This document shows positions 16,507 to 24,668 of a stretch of 64,000 nt of DNA, piece by piece. Positions within the stretch are counted from its first letter, which is position 1. Each line of letters begins with the position of its first letter. The notes beneath the pieces are model-generated. The model searched no databases. It was not told the origin of the DNA and saw nothing but the letters and a program-made list of their open reading frames with translations. The position numbers and the translations under genes are program-made. This DNA comes from PALSA-612 sp963776735 (GTDB taxonomy: Bacteria > Actinomycetota > Thermoleophilia > Gaiellales > Gaiellaceae): the NCBI GenBank assembly GCA_963776735.1, contig CAVZNV010000017.1, positions 62,001 through 126,000 of the forward strand. Direction: 5' to 3'.

Positions 16507-18036
16507 CTAGGCGCTGAGGAAGTCGTTCCACCGCTTGATCTGGTACGCGGAGTTCGTGAAGTAGCTGTTCCACGAGGAGTAGTGGCCGATGCGGTGGGAG
16601 AACGATCCTCCGTCGCGCGTCGAGCCCTTCTTGATGTCGCCGACCTTGCCCGTGATGCCCGGCAGGTTGCGCGCCGCGGGCTTGCCGTTGTACCAGAAGT
16701 CGTACTCGTCGGTATGGAACGGGATCTTGCCGAAGGGGTCCGACCCGCCCTTGGTCGCAATCCAGTTGCGAAGCGTCCCGCCGTTGCCGATGTAGTAGCC
16801 CTGGCGCATGATCGCTGCGCCGAGCCAGCCGGTGTACATCCAGTTCAGGTAGTCGTAGCAGGCCTGCAGCTTCGCGGGGTCGCTCGCGACGTGCGAGGCG
16901 ATTCCCTGGGCGCTGCACCAGCCGCGGTAGCCCGTCGGAGGATACGCGTACCTCACGTTGATGCCCTGTGCAACGAGCAGCGCGACCGCCGGGGACCACA
17001 TCGACTCGACCACGACCGCCTTCGAGGCCATCAGGCTGACCGACTCGTTGAAGTTGGCCCAGTAGGCGCGGAACTGGCCGGCCTTCTTGTAGGTCGTCGC
17101 GATCTTGACGACCTTGTCGATCTCCGCGATCGTCATGTTGCCCATGTCCTTCGGCTTGAAGATGCCGAGAGCCTTGAGGGCGTTGCCGATGTCCTGCATG
17201 ACGATGCCGGGGTCCTTCAGCAGCCCGACTCGGCCCTTCCACTGCTTGTTCAGCAGCTCTTGCCAGCCGACCTGGTTCGGCAGCTTCTTGATGACGTCGG
17301 CGTTGTAGCCGATCGAGTCCGCGTTGAAGTGGGCCGGCGTGCCGACGACGTAGCGGGGCATCGGGCCCTTCGTTGCGTTGGTGGACTCGTTGACGACCCA
17401 CTGGACGATGTCCTTGTTGGACTTCGGCCCTTCCTTCGTCAGCGGCAGTCCGCTCGTCCCCTGCTTCAGGAACAGGGCACGGAACGGAGCGTCGCCGTCA
17501 CCGTAGGTCGCGCCCGAGGAGCCGGGGTGCACCTTCCCCCAGCCGAACAGCTTGTACAGCTGCGGCCAGGCCGTGATCTTGTGGGTGTCGACCGGCATCA
17601 GGTGGTGCGACGACCACATCTGGATGTCCTGGTAGTTGTAGCCGCCGAAGATGTCGAAGGTCTGCGGCGCCGTGATGGCCTTCTGGACCATCGTGACCGG
17701 GTCGGACACGGTCAGGTTGAACCCGAAGCCGAGCTCCTGCTTCGCCTTCTCAGCCACCTCGGGCGTCGGCCATTCGACGCCGAGGGTGATGACGTTGAGG
17801 GTGCCGGTGAAGGCGCCCGTCTTGGCCGGACGGTCCGTCGCCGCCGCCGCGGCGCCGCCCAGCATGCCGGCACCTGCAACTGCCGCCGCTCCCACCCCGC
17901 CTCTGACGAGGAGGTCGCGTCGACTCATGCCCCCGCTGGAGTCCTCCAGCGGCTCGCTGAACTCGTTCCGGCCAAGCTCCCTGTTGGCCTGAAGGTCCCT
18001 TGCGAGCTCGAGGGCATCTTGTTCCTCGAAACTCAT
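16507..18036 (-). CDS. Tat-exported ABC solute-binding protein (PotD-like)
   Basis: 509 residues from ATG 18036 preceded by AAAGGAG at 8 nt. The first 36 residues are an unusual soluble, acidic leader (EEQDALELARDLQANRE); the twin-arginine signal MSRRDLLVRGGVG follows, then an Ala/Gly hydrophobic core to about residue 66. The mature domain carries FDIFGGYNYQDIQMW, GDAPFRALF, PMPRYVVGTPAH, GIVMQDIGNALKALGI and MRQGYYIGNGGTL, shared with the orphan protein at 8352-9749. The family is PotD-like; ligands range from polyamines to other cationic or cyclic amines. It has a clear promoter at 18174-18202 and an upstream inverted repeat. Confidence 0.88.
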   Translation of the reverse strand: MSFEEQDALELARDLQANRELGRNEFSEPLEDSSGGMSRRDLLVRGGVGAAAVAGAGMLGGAAAAATDRPAKTGAFTGTLNVITLGVEWPTPEVAEKAKQELGFGFNLTVSDPVTMVQKAITAPQTFDIFGGYNYQDIQMWSSHHLMPVDTHKITAWPQLYKLFGWGKVHPGSSGATYGDGDAPFRALFLKQGTSGLPLTKEGPKSNKDIVQWVVNESTNATKGPMPRYVVGTPAHFNADSIGYNADVIKKLPNQVGWQELLNKQWKGRVGLLKDPGIVMQDIGNALKALGIFKPKDMGNMTIAEIDKVVKIATTYKKAGQFRAYWANFNESVSLMASKAVVVESMWSPAVALLVAQGINVRYAYPPTGYRGWCSAQGIASHVASDPAKLQACYDYLNWMYTGWLGAAIMRQGYYIGNGGTLRNWIATKGGSDPFGKIPFHTDEYDFWYNGKPAARNLPGITGKVGDIKKGSTRDGGSFSHRIGHYSSWNSYFTNSAYQIKRWNDFLSA

Positions 18037-18447
18037 GTGCCGAACTCCTTTCTCCTCGCCGCCCTCTCGAGGATCTCGACTGTCCACACGGGCCTGTCAC
18101 GCCGACCGGAGACGGCACCGGGATGCCGCGTATCGCCGCAAGGATGTGTGACTCCCGACCGTGGAATGGGAGTTGTATACAGTGGTTCCCCCTGCGAGTC
18201 AAATGTCTGACTCCGGCGAATGTCAGACAATAGGCAGAGCTAGCGGGGCGGCCGCGGAAAGCTGATCGATTTGCCGACTTTTCTGAGCGTTGGCGCCGGT
18301 GAGCACGTAGTCGACGTAGCCGGCTCCCATGCTCGCCAGGTCGGGCTCACGGGCGAAGCGCAGGGCACGTCTCAGGCTGGCGAGCGACCGGTCGTCGAGC
18401 TCGTGCCAGCGCTCGAGCTTCGCCTGCAGCTCGGCCGGAGCGTCGCG
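18037..18447. other. 411-bp gap: ABC promoter region plus a coding-like remnant
   Basis: 18037-18230 holds the leader, promoter and regulatory repeat of the ABC operon. On the minus strand 18447-18232 stays open for about 72 codons directly after, and in the same frame as, the TGA ending the M20 hydrolase. It reads in protein-like composition (LERWHELDDRSLASLRRAL, GAGYVDYVLTGANAQKSRQ). It has no upstream start; the first ATG (18330) would leave only about 35 residues. It could be a decayed small gene, a lost C-terminal extension or a TGA read-through tail. No family is recognised. Confidence 0.45.
18174..18229 (-). promoter_or_regulatory. promoter and upstream operator of the ABC transporter operon
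   Basis: Read on the minus strand, -35 TTGACT (18202-18197) and -10 TATACA (18179-18174) are separated by exactly 17 nt, close to the housekeeping sigma consensus. Just upstream lies an inverted repeat TGTCTGAC (18204-18211), 10 nt, GTCAGACA (18222-18229), well placed for an activator. The segment GTCAAATGTCTGAC (18198-18211), spanning the -35 edge, recurs with one gap and minor change as GTCAAACTCTGAC (22126-22138) before the alpha/beta hydrolase operon, suggesting a common regulator. Confidence 0.7.
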
Positions 18448-19674
18448 TCAGCTCTTTCGCTGAGGACGGGCTGCCGGATCGCCGAGGAGCGCGAGGAAGC
18501 GAACGACCACGTCGAGCGCGACCGCGACGTCCTGCCCGCGCACGGACTCGTCCGGGTGGTGGCTGATGCCGTCCTTGCAGCGCACGAAGAGCATCGCCGC
18601 ATCCGTGAGCTTCGCGGCCGTCACCGCGTCGTGGCCGGCGCCGCTCGCGAGCTCGCGCGGCGGAATGCCCGACGCCGTGCAGGCGGCGGCGAGCACGGCG
18701 CGGAGCCGCTCCGACATCGGCACCGCGGACAGGTCCCAGCGCCGCGTCCACTCGAGCTCGAGCCCGCGACGCGCGGCGGTCTCGCGCGCGAACGCCTCGA
18801 GCGCGTCGCGGGCGCGGTCGCGCGTGACGTCGTCCTGGTGGCGGACGTCGTAGGTCATCGCGACCTGGCCGGGGATGACGTTGCCGACGTTCGGCTCGAC
18901 GCTCAGGCGACCGACCGTCGCCGTCAGGCCTTCCGTCTCGCGGGCGAGCCGTTCGACCTCGAGCACGAGCTCGGCTGCGGCCGCCAGCGCGTCGTGACGC
19001 AGGCGCATCGGCGTGTTGCCGGCGTGGCCGGCCATGCCTCGGAGCACGATCGTGCCGCGGCTCTGCGCGGCAATCGCCGTGACGATGCCGACGGACAAAT
19101 CCTCGTCCTGGAGCACGGGTCCCTGCTCGATGTGAACCTCGAGGTAGCCGAGCAGGTCACCTGGCGCGGAGCGCTCGCCGAGCCGCGCCGGATCGCCGCC
19201 CATCGCGAGGATCGCGTCACCGAACGTGCCGCCCTCCGAGTCGGCGAGCGCCGAGTCCTCCGGCGAGAGCAGCCCGGCCCACCCGGAGCTGCCGAGGTAC
19301 GTGATCGTCGGGAAGGGCGCGCCCTCCTCGTCGATGAAGGCCGTGACCTCGAGCGCATATGGCAGCTCGCCGACGGCCTCGGCGGCCTCGATCGCGAGGA
19401 TCACGCCCAGCGGGCCGTCGAAGCGGCCTGCGTCGCGCACGGTGTCGATGTGCGAGCCGAGGACGAACGTCCCCTCGCCGCGTCCGCCCCGCCGGCCGGT
19501 CACGTTCCCGACTGCGTCGCGCCTGACGTCCAGGCCGGCCTGCTCCATCCAGCCCGCGACGAGGTCGGCGGCGACGACGAGCGACCGCGAGCCGTACCAG
19601 CGCGTCAGCAGGCCCTGCTCTTCGCTGAGCCGGACGAGCTCGTCGCACCGGGCGAGGATCCGCTCCGCGTTCAT
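18448..19674 (-). CDS. M20-family N-carbamoyl-amino-acid/allantoate amidohydrolase
   Basis: 408 residues, ATG overlapping the permease stop (ATGA). Metal-binding motifs of the M20 hydantoinase/carbamoylase subfamily are clear: VLGSHIDTVRDAGRFDGPLG (His 75, Asp 86), FIDEEGAPF with the catalytic Glu near 117, YLEVHIEQGPVL near 200, then GMAGHAGNTPMR in the lid domain and GAGHDA near the end. Family members hydrolyse N-carbamoyl-amino acids, N-carbamoyl-beta-alanine or allantoate, releasing CO2 and ammonia. With NCS1 permease and a hydrolase in one operon, use of a ureide or opened hydantoin/dihydropyrimidine is likely. The C-terminus ends normally, though the same frame stays open past the TGA. 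Confidence 0.88.
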   Translation of the reverse strand: MNAERILARCDELVRLSEEQGLLTRWYGSRSLVVAADLVAGWMEQAGLDVRRDAVGNVTGRRGGRGEGTFVLGSHIDTVRDAGRFDGPLGVILAIEAAEAVGELPYALEVTAFIDEEGAPFPTITYLGSSGWAGLLSPEDSALADSEGGTFGDAILAMGGDPARLGERSAPGDLLGYLEVHIEQGPVLQDEDLSVGIVTAIAAQSRGTIVLRGMAGHAGNTPMRLRHDALAAAAELVLEVERLARETEGLTATVGRLSVEPNVGNVIPGQVAMTYDVRHQDDVTRDRARDALEAFARETAARRGLELEWTRRWDLSAVPMSERLRAVLAAACTASGIPPRELASGAGHDAVTAAKLTDAAMLFVRCKDGISHHPDESVRGQDVAVALDVVVRFLALLGDPAARPQRKS

Positions 19675-21011
19675 CGCGGCAAGGGTGCCTCGGCCGCGGG
19701 TTGGCGCGCAAGCCCGTGCGCCCGGACGAGCAGGAGGTAGAAGCCCGCGCCCGCGGCGAGCCCGACCACGACCTTCACCCAGGCGGCAGGCACGGCGTAG
19801 TAGACGGCGACGGCTCCTGCGACGGCGACCACCGCCTCGACGTTGATGCCGTTCAGGTACCGGTAGCGCCCGTCCGGGTCGAAGAGCGCGTGCACGTCGA
19901 GCCGGCAGTGCTTGCGCACGACGTAGTCGGCGAGGACGACGCCAGTCAGCGGTGCGGCGACGTTGCCGAGGTGCGTGATCCAGCGCTGCGCGTGGTCGAC
20001 GAAGTCGGGGAACGCGGAGAGTGTGATCGCGGCGATCGCGACGAGGATCGTCGCGCGCACGCGGCCGAGCACCGGCGCCGAGTTCACGAGCGAGAGCCCG
20101 GCCGTGTACACGTTCGTGATGTTGGCCGCGATGCCCTGGACGACGATCGCCGCCATCAGCAGGAGCAGGAGCACGCTGCTCGAGGTGAGGTCGGCGACGG
20201 CCACGAACGGGTTCGTCGCACCGGTCGCTGCCGCGGCGTAGCCGCCCACGAAGGTCGTGAGCGCAGTCGCGGCGAGGGCCGAAGAGGCCAGCCCGATCCG
20301 CATGTCGCGCCGCGTCGGTGTGTAGCGGCAGAAGTCGGCGATGTTCCCGACGAGCGTCAGTGACGAGCCGGCCATCACGGTCACGTAGGTCGCGAAGCCC
20401 ACCCAGGTCAGATGCTGGTTCGGCGAGTCGAGGACGCGGTGGAGGCCGAAGCGCGGGTCGTCGGTCGCCAGGAAGAGTCCGAGCAGGATCGCCGTGAACC
20501 CGAGCGACACCGGCAGGACGATCCGGAGCAGCCAGCGCATCACGTCGAACCCGAGCACGGCGAGCACCGCGTGGAACACCGCGAGGCAGAGCGCTATCGG
20601 GACGAGGTCGAAGTGCGTGCCGGTCATCGCCTCGACGAGCGCCTGGATCCCGAGCGCGCCGGTCAGCGCCTGCGCCGCGAACCAGTAGGTCGCCGCGACG
20701 ACGCGGTACGGTGAGCTGAGCAGGCGCGAGCCCCAGAAGCCGAGCGTCCCGCGCATCGCCACCTGGCCCTGCACGCCGTAGTCGACGCCCGGCTGCGCGA
20801 CGACGACGAGGCACGCGTATGCAATCGCCTGGCCCGTGAGCGTGGCGACGACCGCCCACGGCAGCGGCAGGTGGCCGTCCACGACCGCGAACGCGCCGAG
20901 CAGGTACATGACCGGGTTGAGGAAGAACGTGAAGTTGATCGCGAACAGGTCGCGCCACCCGACCGTGCGCAGCTCGGCCGGGATCGGCTCGACGCCGTAG
21001 CCCTCAATCAT
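19671..21011 (-). CDS. NCS1-family nucleobase/hydantoin permease
   Basis: 446 residues with about twelve membrane helices. The N-terminus GVEPIPAELRTVGWRDLFAI precedes helix 1 with NFTFFLNPVMYLLG; TYWFAAQALTGALGIQAL and GNIADFCRYTPTRRDMRIG are typical of NCS1 (cytosine, allantoin, hydantoin) cation symporters. It imports a ring-containing nitrogen compound for the M20 hydrolase encoded after it (ATGA overlap). ATG 21011 sits at the base of a hairpin of a dispersed repeat. An upstream 8-codon frame (ATG 21031, MGEPGVSP) behind AAGGAGG ends in TGA overlapping this ATG, so translation may enter by coupling. Confidence 0.88.
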   Translation of the reverse strand: MIEGYGVEPIPAELRTVGWRDLFAINFTFFLNPVMYLLGAFAVVDGHLPLPWAVVATLTGQAIAYACLVVVAQPGVDYGVQGQVAMRGTLGFWGSRLLSSPYRVVAATYWFAAQALTGALGIQALVEAMTGTHFDLVPIALCLAVFHAVLAVLGFDVMRWLLRIVLPVSLGFTAILLGLFLATDDPRFGLHRVLDSPNQHLTWVGFATYVTVMAGSSLTLVGNIADFCRYTPTRRDMRIGLASSALAATALTTFVGGYAAAATGATNPFVAVADLTSSSVLLLLLMAAIVVQGIAANITNVYTAGLSLVNSAPVLGRVRATILVAIAAITLSAFPDFVDHAQRWITHLGNVAAPLTGVVLADYVVRKHCRLDVHALFDPDGRYRYLNGINVEAVVAVAGAVAVYYAVPAAWVKVVVGLAAGAGFYLLLVRAHGLARQPAAEAPLPR

Positions 21012-21150
21012 GGGGAAACCCCTGGTTCCCCCATGAACCCCCTCCTTGACAGCGGGGGTCGTCGTGCGACCCACAGCGGAGCCGGCAACTGGCGCGCCAG
21101 GCAACACGTTGCCTCTCCGCCGCTTAGCCTCTCGCCGGGCAAAGCCCGGC
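21010..21150 (+). repeat. two-hairpin dispersed element, copy 1
   Basis: Hairpin 1 is ATGGGGAAACC (21010-21020), loop CCT, GGTTCCCCCAT (21024-21034). It is followed by GAACCCCCTCCTTGACAGCG and, about 100 nt on, hairpin 2: GCCGGGC (21134-21140), AAA, GCCCGGC (21144-21150). The same order (hairpin, pyrimidine tract, CAGCG, GC-rich hairpin) recurs at 32247, 55986 (minus) and 58788 (minus). This copy lies between the hydrolase stop and the permease start, opposite in direction to both, and its first stem includes the permease ATG. Confidence 0.65.
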
Positions 21151-21205
21151 TCCGGCGGCCAATCTCCGTGACCACAGCGGCGAAACCCAGGTACAAATCT
21201 TTCAC

Positions 21206-22075
21206 TTAGGCCGTGGCCGTCGCCTCGGTGCCTGCCCGCGTAGCTCGCGCGTGCCGCTGGAAGAAGTCGAGCACGACGCGGTTGTGCTCGTCGGTCGAGT
21301 CGAAGATCGTCGAATGGCCGCCGCCGTGGATCACGTGCTTCTCGCAGCCGGCGATGCCCTCGTGGATGCCCTCCTGGCCGACGCCGTTCGGGCCCTGGTC
21401 CCACGGGGTCATGATGTCCTCGTCGCCTCCGAGGACGAGCGCGGGCGAGGTGATCTTGCCGAGCCACGGCGTGATGTCCATGTCGCACATGGCCTGGCAG
21501 GCGGCGGTGAAGACCTCGACGCGGTTCGAGTCGCGCAGGATCTGCTGGCAGTGGTCGACGATGCCCTGGCCGGCCTCCGACTCGAGCCACGCCTTCGAGA
21601 CCGCCTGCCACGAGATCAGCTCGGCGAGGATGCGGCTCCCGGGCCCGTCGGGATCCATCTCCGCGATGTCGATCCAGTTCTTGAAGATCAGCCGGCCCGC
21701 CCGGCCGAGCTTGGCGGCGGCGCAGTTGATCACGACCGACGTCGTCCGCTCCGGGTACTTGCCGGCGAACGTGATCGCGATCATCCCGCCCATCGATGTA
21801 CCGTGGATGTGCGACTCCGTGAGCCCGAGTGCGTCCTGGAGCGCCGCGATGTCGTCGGCCCAGACCTCCATGTCGTAATGCTGCAGCGGCTTGTCGGACG
21901 CGCCGTAGCCGCGCATGTCGAAGTCGACCACCTGGAAGTGCTGCGACAGGACCGGCGTCGCCGGGTCGAGGTTGAAGTGCCCGAAACCGGCTCCGTGGAT
22001 CTGGATCACCGGCTCCCCTTCGCCCGTGATCCGGTGCCACAGATTGGCGCCGTTGACCTCGATCATCCCTTCCAT
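21206..22075 (-). CDS. alpha/beta hydrolase
   Basis: 289 residues with the alpha/beta hydrolase order: oxyanion segment IQIHGAGFGHFNLDP (26-39), DFDMRGYGASDKP, nucleophile elbow HGTSMGGM with Ser 94, late Asp in ALVLGGDEDIMTPWD and His in IHGGGHSTIFDS near 260. ATG 22075 follows GGAGG. The second half is cytoplasmic with no signal peptide. It is the first gene of the hydrolase/NCS1/M20 operon. Such enzymes hydrolyse esters, lactones or amides; in this context an amide, enol-lactone or ureide step is likely, but nothing in the sequence fixes the substrate. Confidence 0.85.
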   Translation of the reverse strand: MEGMIEVNGANLWHRITGEGEPVIQIHGAGFGHFNLDPATPVLSQHFQVVDFDMRGYGASDKPLQHYDMEVWADDIAALQDALGLTESHIHGTSMGGMIAITFAGKYPERTTSVVINCAAAKLGRAGRLIFKNWIDIAEMDPDGPGSRILAELISWQAVSKAWLESEAGQGIVDHCQQILRDSNRVEVFTAACQAMCDMDITPWLGKITSPALVLGGDEDIMTPWDQGPNGVGQEGIHEGIAGCEKHVIHGGGHSTIFDSTDEHNRVVLDFFQRHARATRAGTEATATA

Positions 22076-22101
22076 GGAAGCCTCCTCGGTCGACTGGCCC
22101 G

Positions 22102-22138
22102 AGTTTGAAGTCTGACATTGGACACGTCAAACTCTGAC
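22102..22138 (-). promoter_or_regulatory. candidate promoter of the hydrolase/NCS1/M20 operon
   Basis: On the minus strand TTGACG (22130-22125) and the weak CAAACT (22107-22102) are 17 nt apart. GTCAAACTCTGAC (22126-22138) overlaps the -35 and matches the element at the ABC promoter (18198-18211). AATGTCAGAC (22119-22110), also found upstream of the ABC promoter, lies in the spacer. The remaining 22139-22297 stretch to the divergent creatininase gene contains a duplicated GGGGCCGGAG and no other clear signal. Confidence 0.5.
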
Positions 22139-22297
22139 GTCATGGAACGGACTCGCGCCCGCGGGTTCCTCAGGCGCCGCTGGTGGTGCGGGGCCGGAGG
22201 TCACAATGTGAGCTACACGGGGCCGGAGAGCACCGTGCCGCCAGCGGCGTCAGGCGGCGGCGGGGCTTCGCCCGGCGGAAGTCGCAGCCGGTGAGGG

Positions 22298-23113
22298 ATG
22301 CGCGACGTGACCGAACACCTCATCGAGCGGATGACGTGGCCCGAGGTCGATCAACGCATCGGCGCCGGGGTCGACGCGGTGCTGATCCCGATCGGGACGA
22401 CGGAGCAGCACGGTCCGCACATGCCGCTCGACACGGACTGCTTCATCGCCCGCTCGTTGTCCGTGCGCACGGCAGAGCTCGGCGAGCGCGAGGGCGTCTC
22501 GATCCTCGTCGCCCCGACGCTGAACATGACGCTGTCCTGGTACCACATGCAGTTCCCGGGCACGATTCGCCTGTCGACGACGACCTTCTTCGACGTCTTC
22601 CGGCAGGTCTGCGACTCGCTCGAGCGGCACGGCTTCGACAACCTCGTCGCGGTCAACGGCCACGGCGGCAACGCAGCCGGGCTGACGGTCGCCGTCAACA
22701 ACTACCTCGAGACGACCGGGCGTCGCGTGTTCCTCGTCCAGTGGTGGGATCTCGCCGCCGACGCGCTCGCCGACATCGAAGGGCCGATGATCCACGCTGA
22801 GGAGGCGGAGACGTCGCTGGCGATGGCGCTCGGCCAGCGAGTCGAGCTCGACCGCGCGACGAGCGACGCCTGGGACCGCGGGCAGGCGGTCAAGGACGCG
22901 GGCTTCCAGTGGACGTCGTTCGGCCAGTACGGCATGCGCCACGGCGGCCCGAAAGTCGTCGTGCCGATGGACATGCTCCGCGACATCACCGAGTCGGGCA
23001 TCGTCGGCGACGCCACCCGCGCGAGCGTCGAAACAGGCGAGAAGATCGTCGAGGCGCTCGTCCCCCGCATCGTCCAGGTCTGTCGAGAGATGGCCGGAAA
23101 GGAGCAGCAATGA
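22298..23113 (+). CDS. creatininase-family amidohydrolase
   Basis: 271 residues. The family metal-site motifs are present: IPIGTTEQHGPHMPLDTD (Glu 36, His 38, Asp 45), NGHGGNAAG near 125 and MIHAEEAETS with a metal-binding Glu near 167. Creatininase-fold enzymes (creatininase, MftE, FAPy deformylase, ArfB) cleave cyclic amides or formamides with Zn/Mn. ATG 22298 follows GGTGAGGG. The gene is divergent from the hydrolase operon and overlaps the cyclase-family gene (ATGA). In this neighbourhood, with HyuAB and an N-carbamoylsarcosine-amidase-like protein, a creatinine- or imide-type ring is a good candidate substrate, but the family is functionally broad. Confidence 0.85.
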   Translation: MRDVTEHLIERMTWPEVDQRIGAGVDAVLIPIGTTEQHGPHMPLDTDCFIARSLSVRTAELGEREGVSILVAPTLNMTLSWYHMQFPGTIRLSTTTFFDVFRQVCDSLERHGFDNLVAVNGHGGNAAGLTVAVNNYLETTGRRVFLVQWWDLAADALADIEGPMIHAEEAETSLAMALGQRVELDRATSDAWDRGQAVKDAGFQWTSFGQYGMRHGGPKVVVPMDMLRDITESGIVGDATRASVETGEKIVEALVPRIVQVCREMAGKEQQ

Positions 23114-23787
23114 AGGTGATCGACCTGTCCCAGCCGCTCTCGCGCGAGTCGCAATTGCACCCGTTCTTCGCGCCGACGCAGATCATGCGCCACATCGTCC
23201 ACGCCGACGCGCCCGAGGGGCGGCCGTCGTTCAACGCCGAGGTGATCATCACGTCGAACCACGCGGCGACGCACGTCGACGCGTTCGGCCACTACGACAG
23301 GCAGGGCGAGACGATCGCGGACATGCCGCTGGACACGTTCTGCGGGACGGCGATCTGCGCCGACATCCGGCAGTACGAGCGCGGCCACGACGTGACGGCC
23401 TCCGAGCTCGAGCAGGCGGTCGCCGACTCGGGTCAGGAGCTGCGCGAGGGCGACATCCTGCTGCTCTGCTCCGACCACTACAACCGCACGGCCGGCACGC
23501 CGGCGTTTCTGGACGGGTTCTGCGGAATCTCGGCCGAGGCGGTGCACTGGATGGCCGACCGCGGCGTGAAGATCTTCGGCGTCGAGACGATCTCGCCCGA
23601 CCTCGTCTACCTGACGGACGAGTACCCGACGCACAAGGCGTGCGCCGAGCGACGGGTGACGCACTACGAGAACCTGAACAACCTGAAGGACGTCGTCGGG
23701 CAGCGGTTCCTGTTCATCGGCCTCCCGCTCAGGCTCGTGCCCGCGTACGGCTCGCCGGTGCGTGCCGCGGCGATCCTGGACGAGTAG
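23110..23787 (+). CDS. cyclase-family (kynurenine formamidase-like) hydrolase
   Basis: 225 residues from ATG 23110, which overlaps the preceding TGA. The cyclase-family metal motif appears as SNHAATHVDAFGHY (His 51, His 55, Asp 57, His 61), a small variation on H-x-G-T-H-x-D-x-P-x-H. It begins KVIDLSQPLSRESQ, normal for the family, and has DILLLCSDHYNRT and GISAEAVHWMADRGVKIFG. Relatives include kynurenine formamidase and isatin hydrolase, which open amide or lactam bonds with divalent metal. It is cytoplasmic. Translational coupling to the creatininase-like gene suggests consecutive steps. Confidence 0.85.
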   Translation: MKVIDLSQPLSRESQLHPFFAPTQIMRHIVHADAPEGRPSFNAEVIITSNHAATHVDAFGHYDRQGETIADMPLDTFCGTAICADIRQYERGHDVTASELEQAVADSGQELREGDILLLCSDHYNRTAGTPAFLDGFCGISAEAVHWMADRGVKIFGVETISPDLVYLTDEYPTHKACAERRVTHYENLNNLKDVVGQRFLFIGLPLRLVPAYGSPVRAAAILDE

Positions 23788-23815
23788 TCCGCGACAGACG
23801 AGCTGCCTCCAAATC

Positions 23816-23920
23816 GGCGCAGAATTGTCACGGTCCGGTGCGCCTCCGCCGGGTACCTTCCGAGGCGGGTGGCGGGTGGAGAGGGGGTCTTCCCCACCCT
23901 CGATGGGTGGGGGCCGTTTG
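23816..23920 (+). repeat. second dispersed repeat, copy A
   Basis: Ordered blocks GTCACGGTCCGG (23828-23839), GCGGGTGGCGGGTGG (23865-23879), TCTTCCCCACCC (23888-23899) and GGGTGGGG recur in the same order at 34061-34160. The CCCCACCC and GGGTGGGG blocks can pair as a stem. It lies between the convergent ends of the cyclase gene (23787) and the DUF3891-like gene (23964). It may act as a bidirectional 3'-end element. The bases 23921-23963 are GC-rich with GCCCGCTTGGGC, another small hairpin. Confidence 0.55.
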
Positions 23921-23963
23921 GGCCACGGCCCGCTTGGGCGTGGCCGGGTGCACCGTAGGCCGC

Positions 23964-24668
23964 CTACTCGATTGTGATTTCGGCGCGCTCGGGGCCGGTT
24001 TTGCGCAGCTCGCGCTGGAGTTCTTCGCTCGTCCGGTCCCGCTTCGGGAGCCTGTAGCCCAGCAGCGAGAAGCGCGCGGGTCGCTCGGCGAACGGGAACG
24101 GATCGAGCCGCACGTGCCACGGGCCGACGGGCTCGATGGTGAAGCCCTGCAGCTCCGCCGGCTCGCCCTCGCGCAGGCAGAAATAGAGCGAGAGCCGGTC
24201 GTAGAACTGGAGCAGGTCGTAGTCGGCGCGGCGGTCGCCGGGATCGCCGCCGAACTTCGCCTCCTGCTCGGCGACGAACGCGTCGACCTCGTCCTGCACC
24301 TCGGCCGCGCGCTGCAGTCCGAGGCCCGGATCGAGGCCGTACCGCTGCTTGTAAATCCCGGCGCCGTGCATCGAGACGAGCAGGCCTGCGTCGGCGTCCT
24401 GCTCCGCGATCGCCGCGATGCCGGCCCGATAGAAGGCGAGGTGCGAGCGGACGTCGACGTCGAGGAAGTTCACCGGCTTGCCGGTCTCGCCCACCTGCGG
24501 TGCCTGCTCCCAGACGGCCCAGCCGTCGTCGTGCCTGCGCGCGGCGAGGGCGAGCGAGTCGTGCCCCGCCCCCTTGTCCGCCCAGGCGTCGGCCGCGTCT
24601 CCCGAGAGGTCAGCGTGGTCGGTCTGGAAGACGACCTGCCACGCGTCGCCGAGATCGCGGACGATCAC
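23964..24668 (-). CDS. DUF3891-like protein
   Basis: 234 residues from GTG 24668, overlapping the isochorismatase stop (GTGA). Features are IVRDLGDAWQVVFQTDHADLSG, ARRHDDGWAVWE, GLLVSMHGAGIYKQRYG and YDRLSLYFCLREGE. Repeated His/Asp pairs (TDHADLSG, RRHDDGW, SMHGAG) suggest an HD-like metal-dependent active site. The family (DUF3891, from memory) has no assigned function that I know. It is the last gene of the long HyuAB operon. In this context it could be another hydrolase of the same pathway, but that is unproven. Confidence 0.65.
   Translation of the reverse strand: MIVRDLGDAWQVVFQTDHADLSGDAADAWADKGAGHDSLALAARRHDDGWAVWEQAPQVGETGKPVNFLDVDVRSHLAFYRAGIAAIAEQDADAGLLVSMHGAGIYKQRYGLDPGLGLQRAAEVQDEVDAFVAEQEAKFGGDPGDRRADYDLLQFYDRLSLYFCLREGEPAELQGFTIEPVGPWHVRLDPFPFAERPARFSLLGYRLPKRDRTSEELQRELRKTGPERAEITIE

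Noticed and set aside
18174..18181. TGTATACA as a GntR operator
   Set aside because: It coincides with a -10 hexamer correctly spaced from TTGACT, so the palindrome is more simply the promoter.
21031..21205. Riboswitch in front of the NCS1 permease
   Set aside because: The structure present is explained by repeat copy 1; I see no conserved aptamer core.
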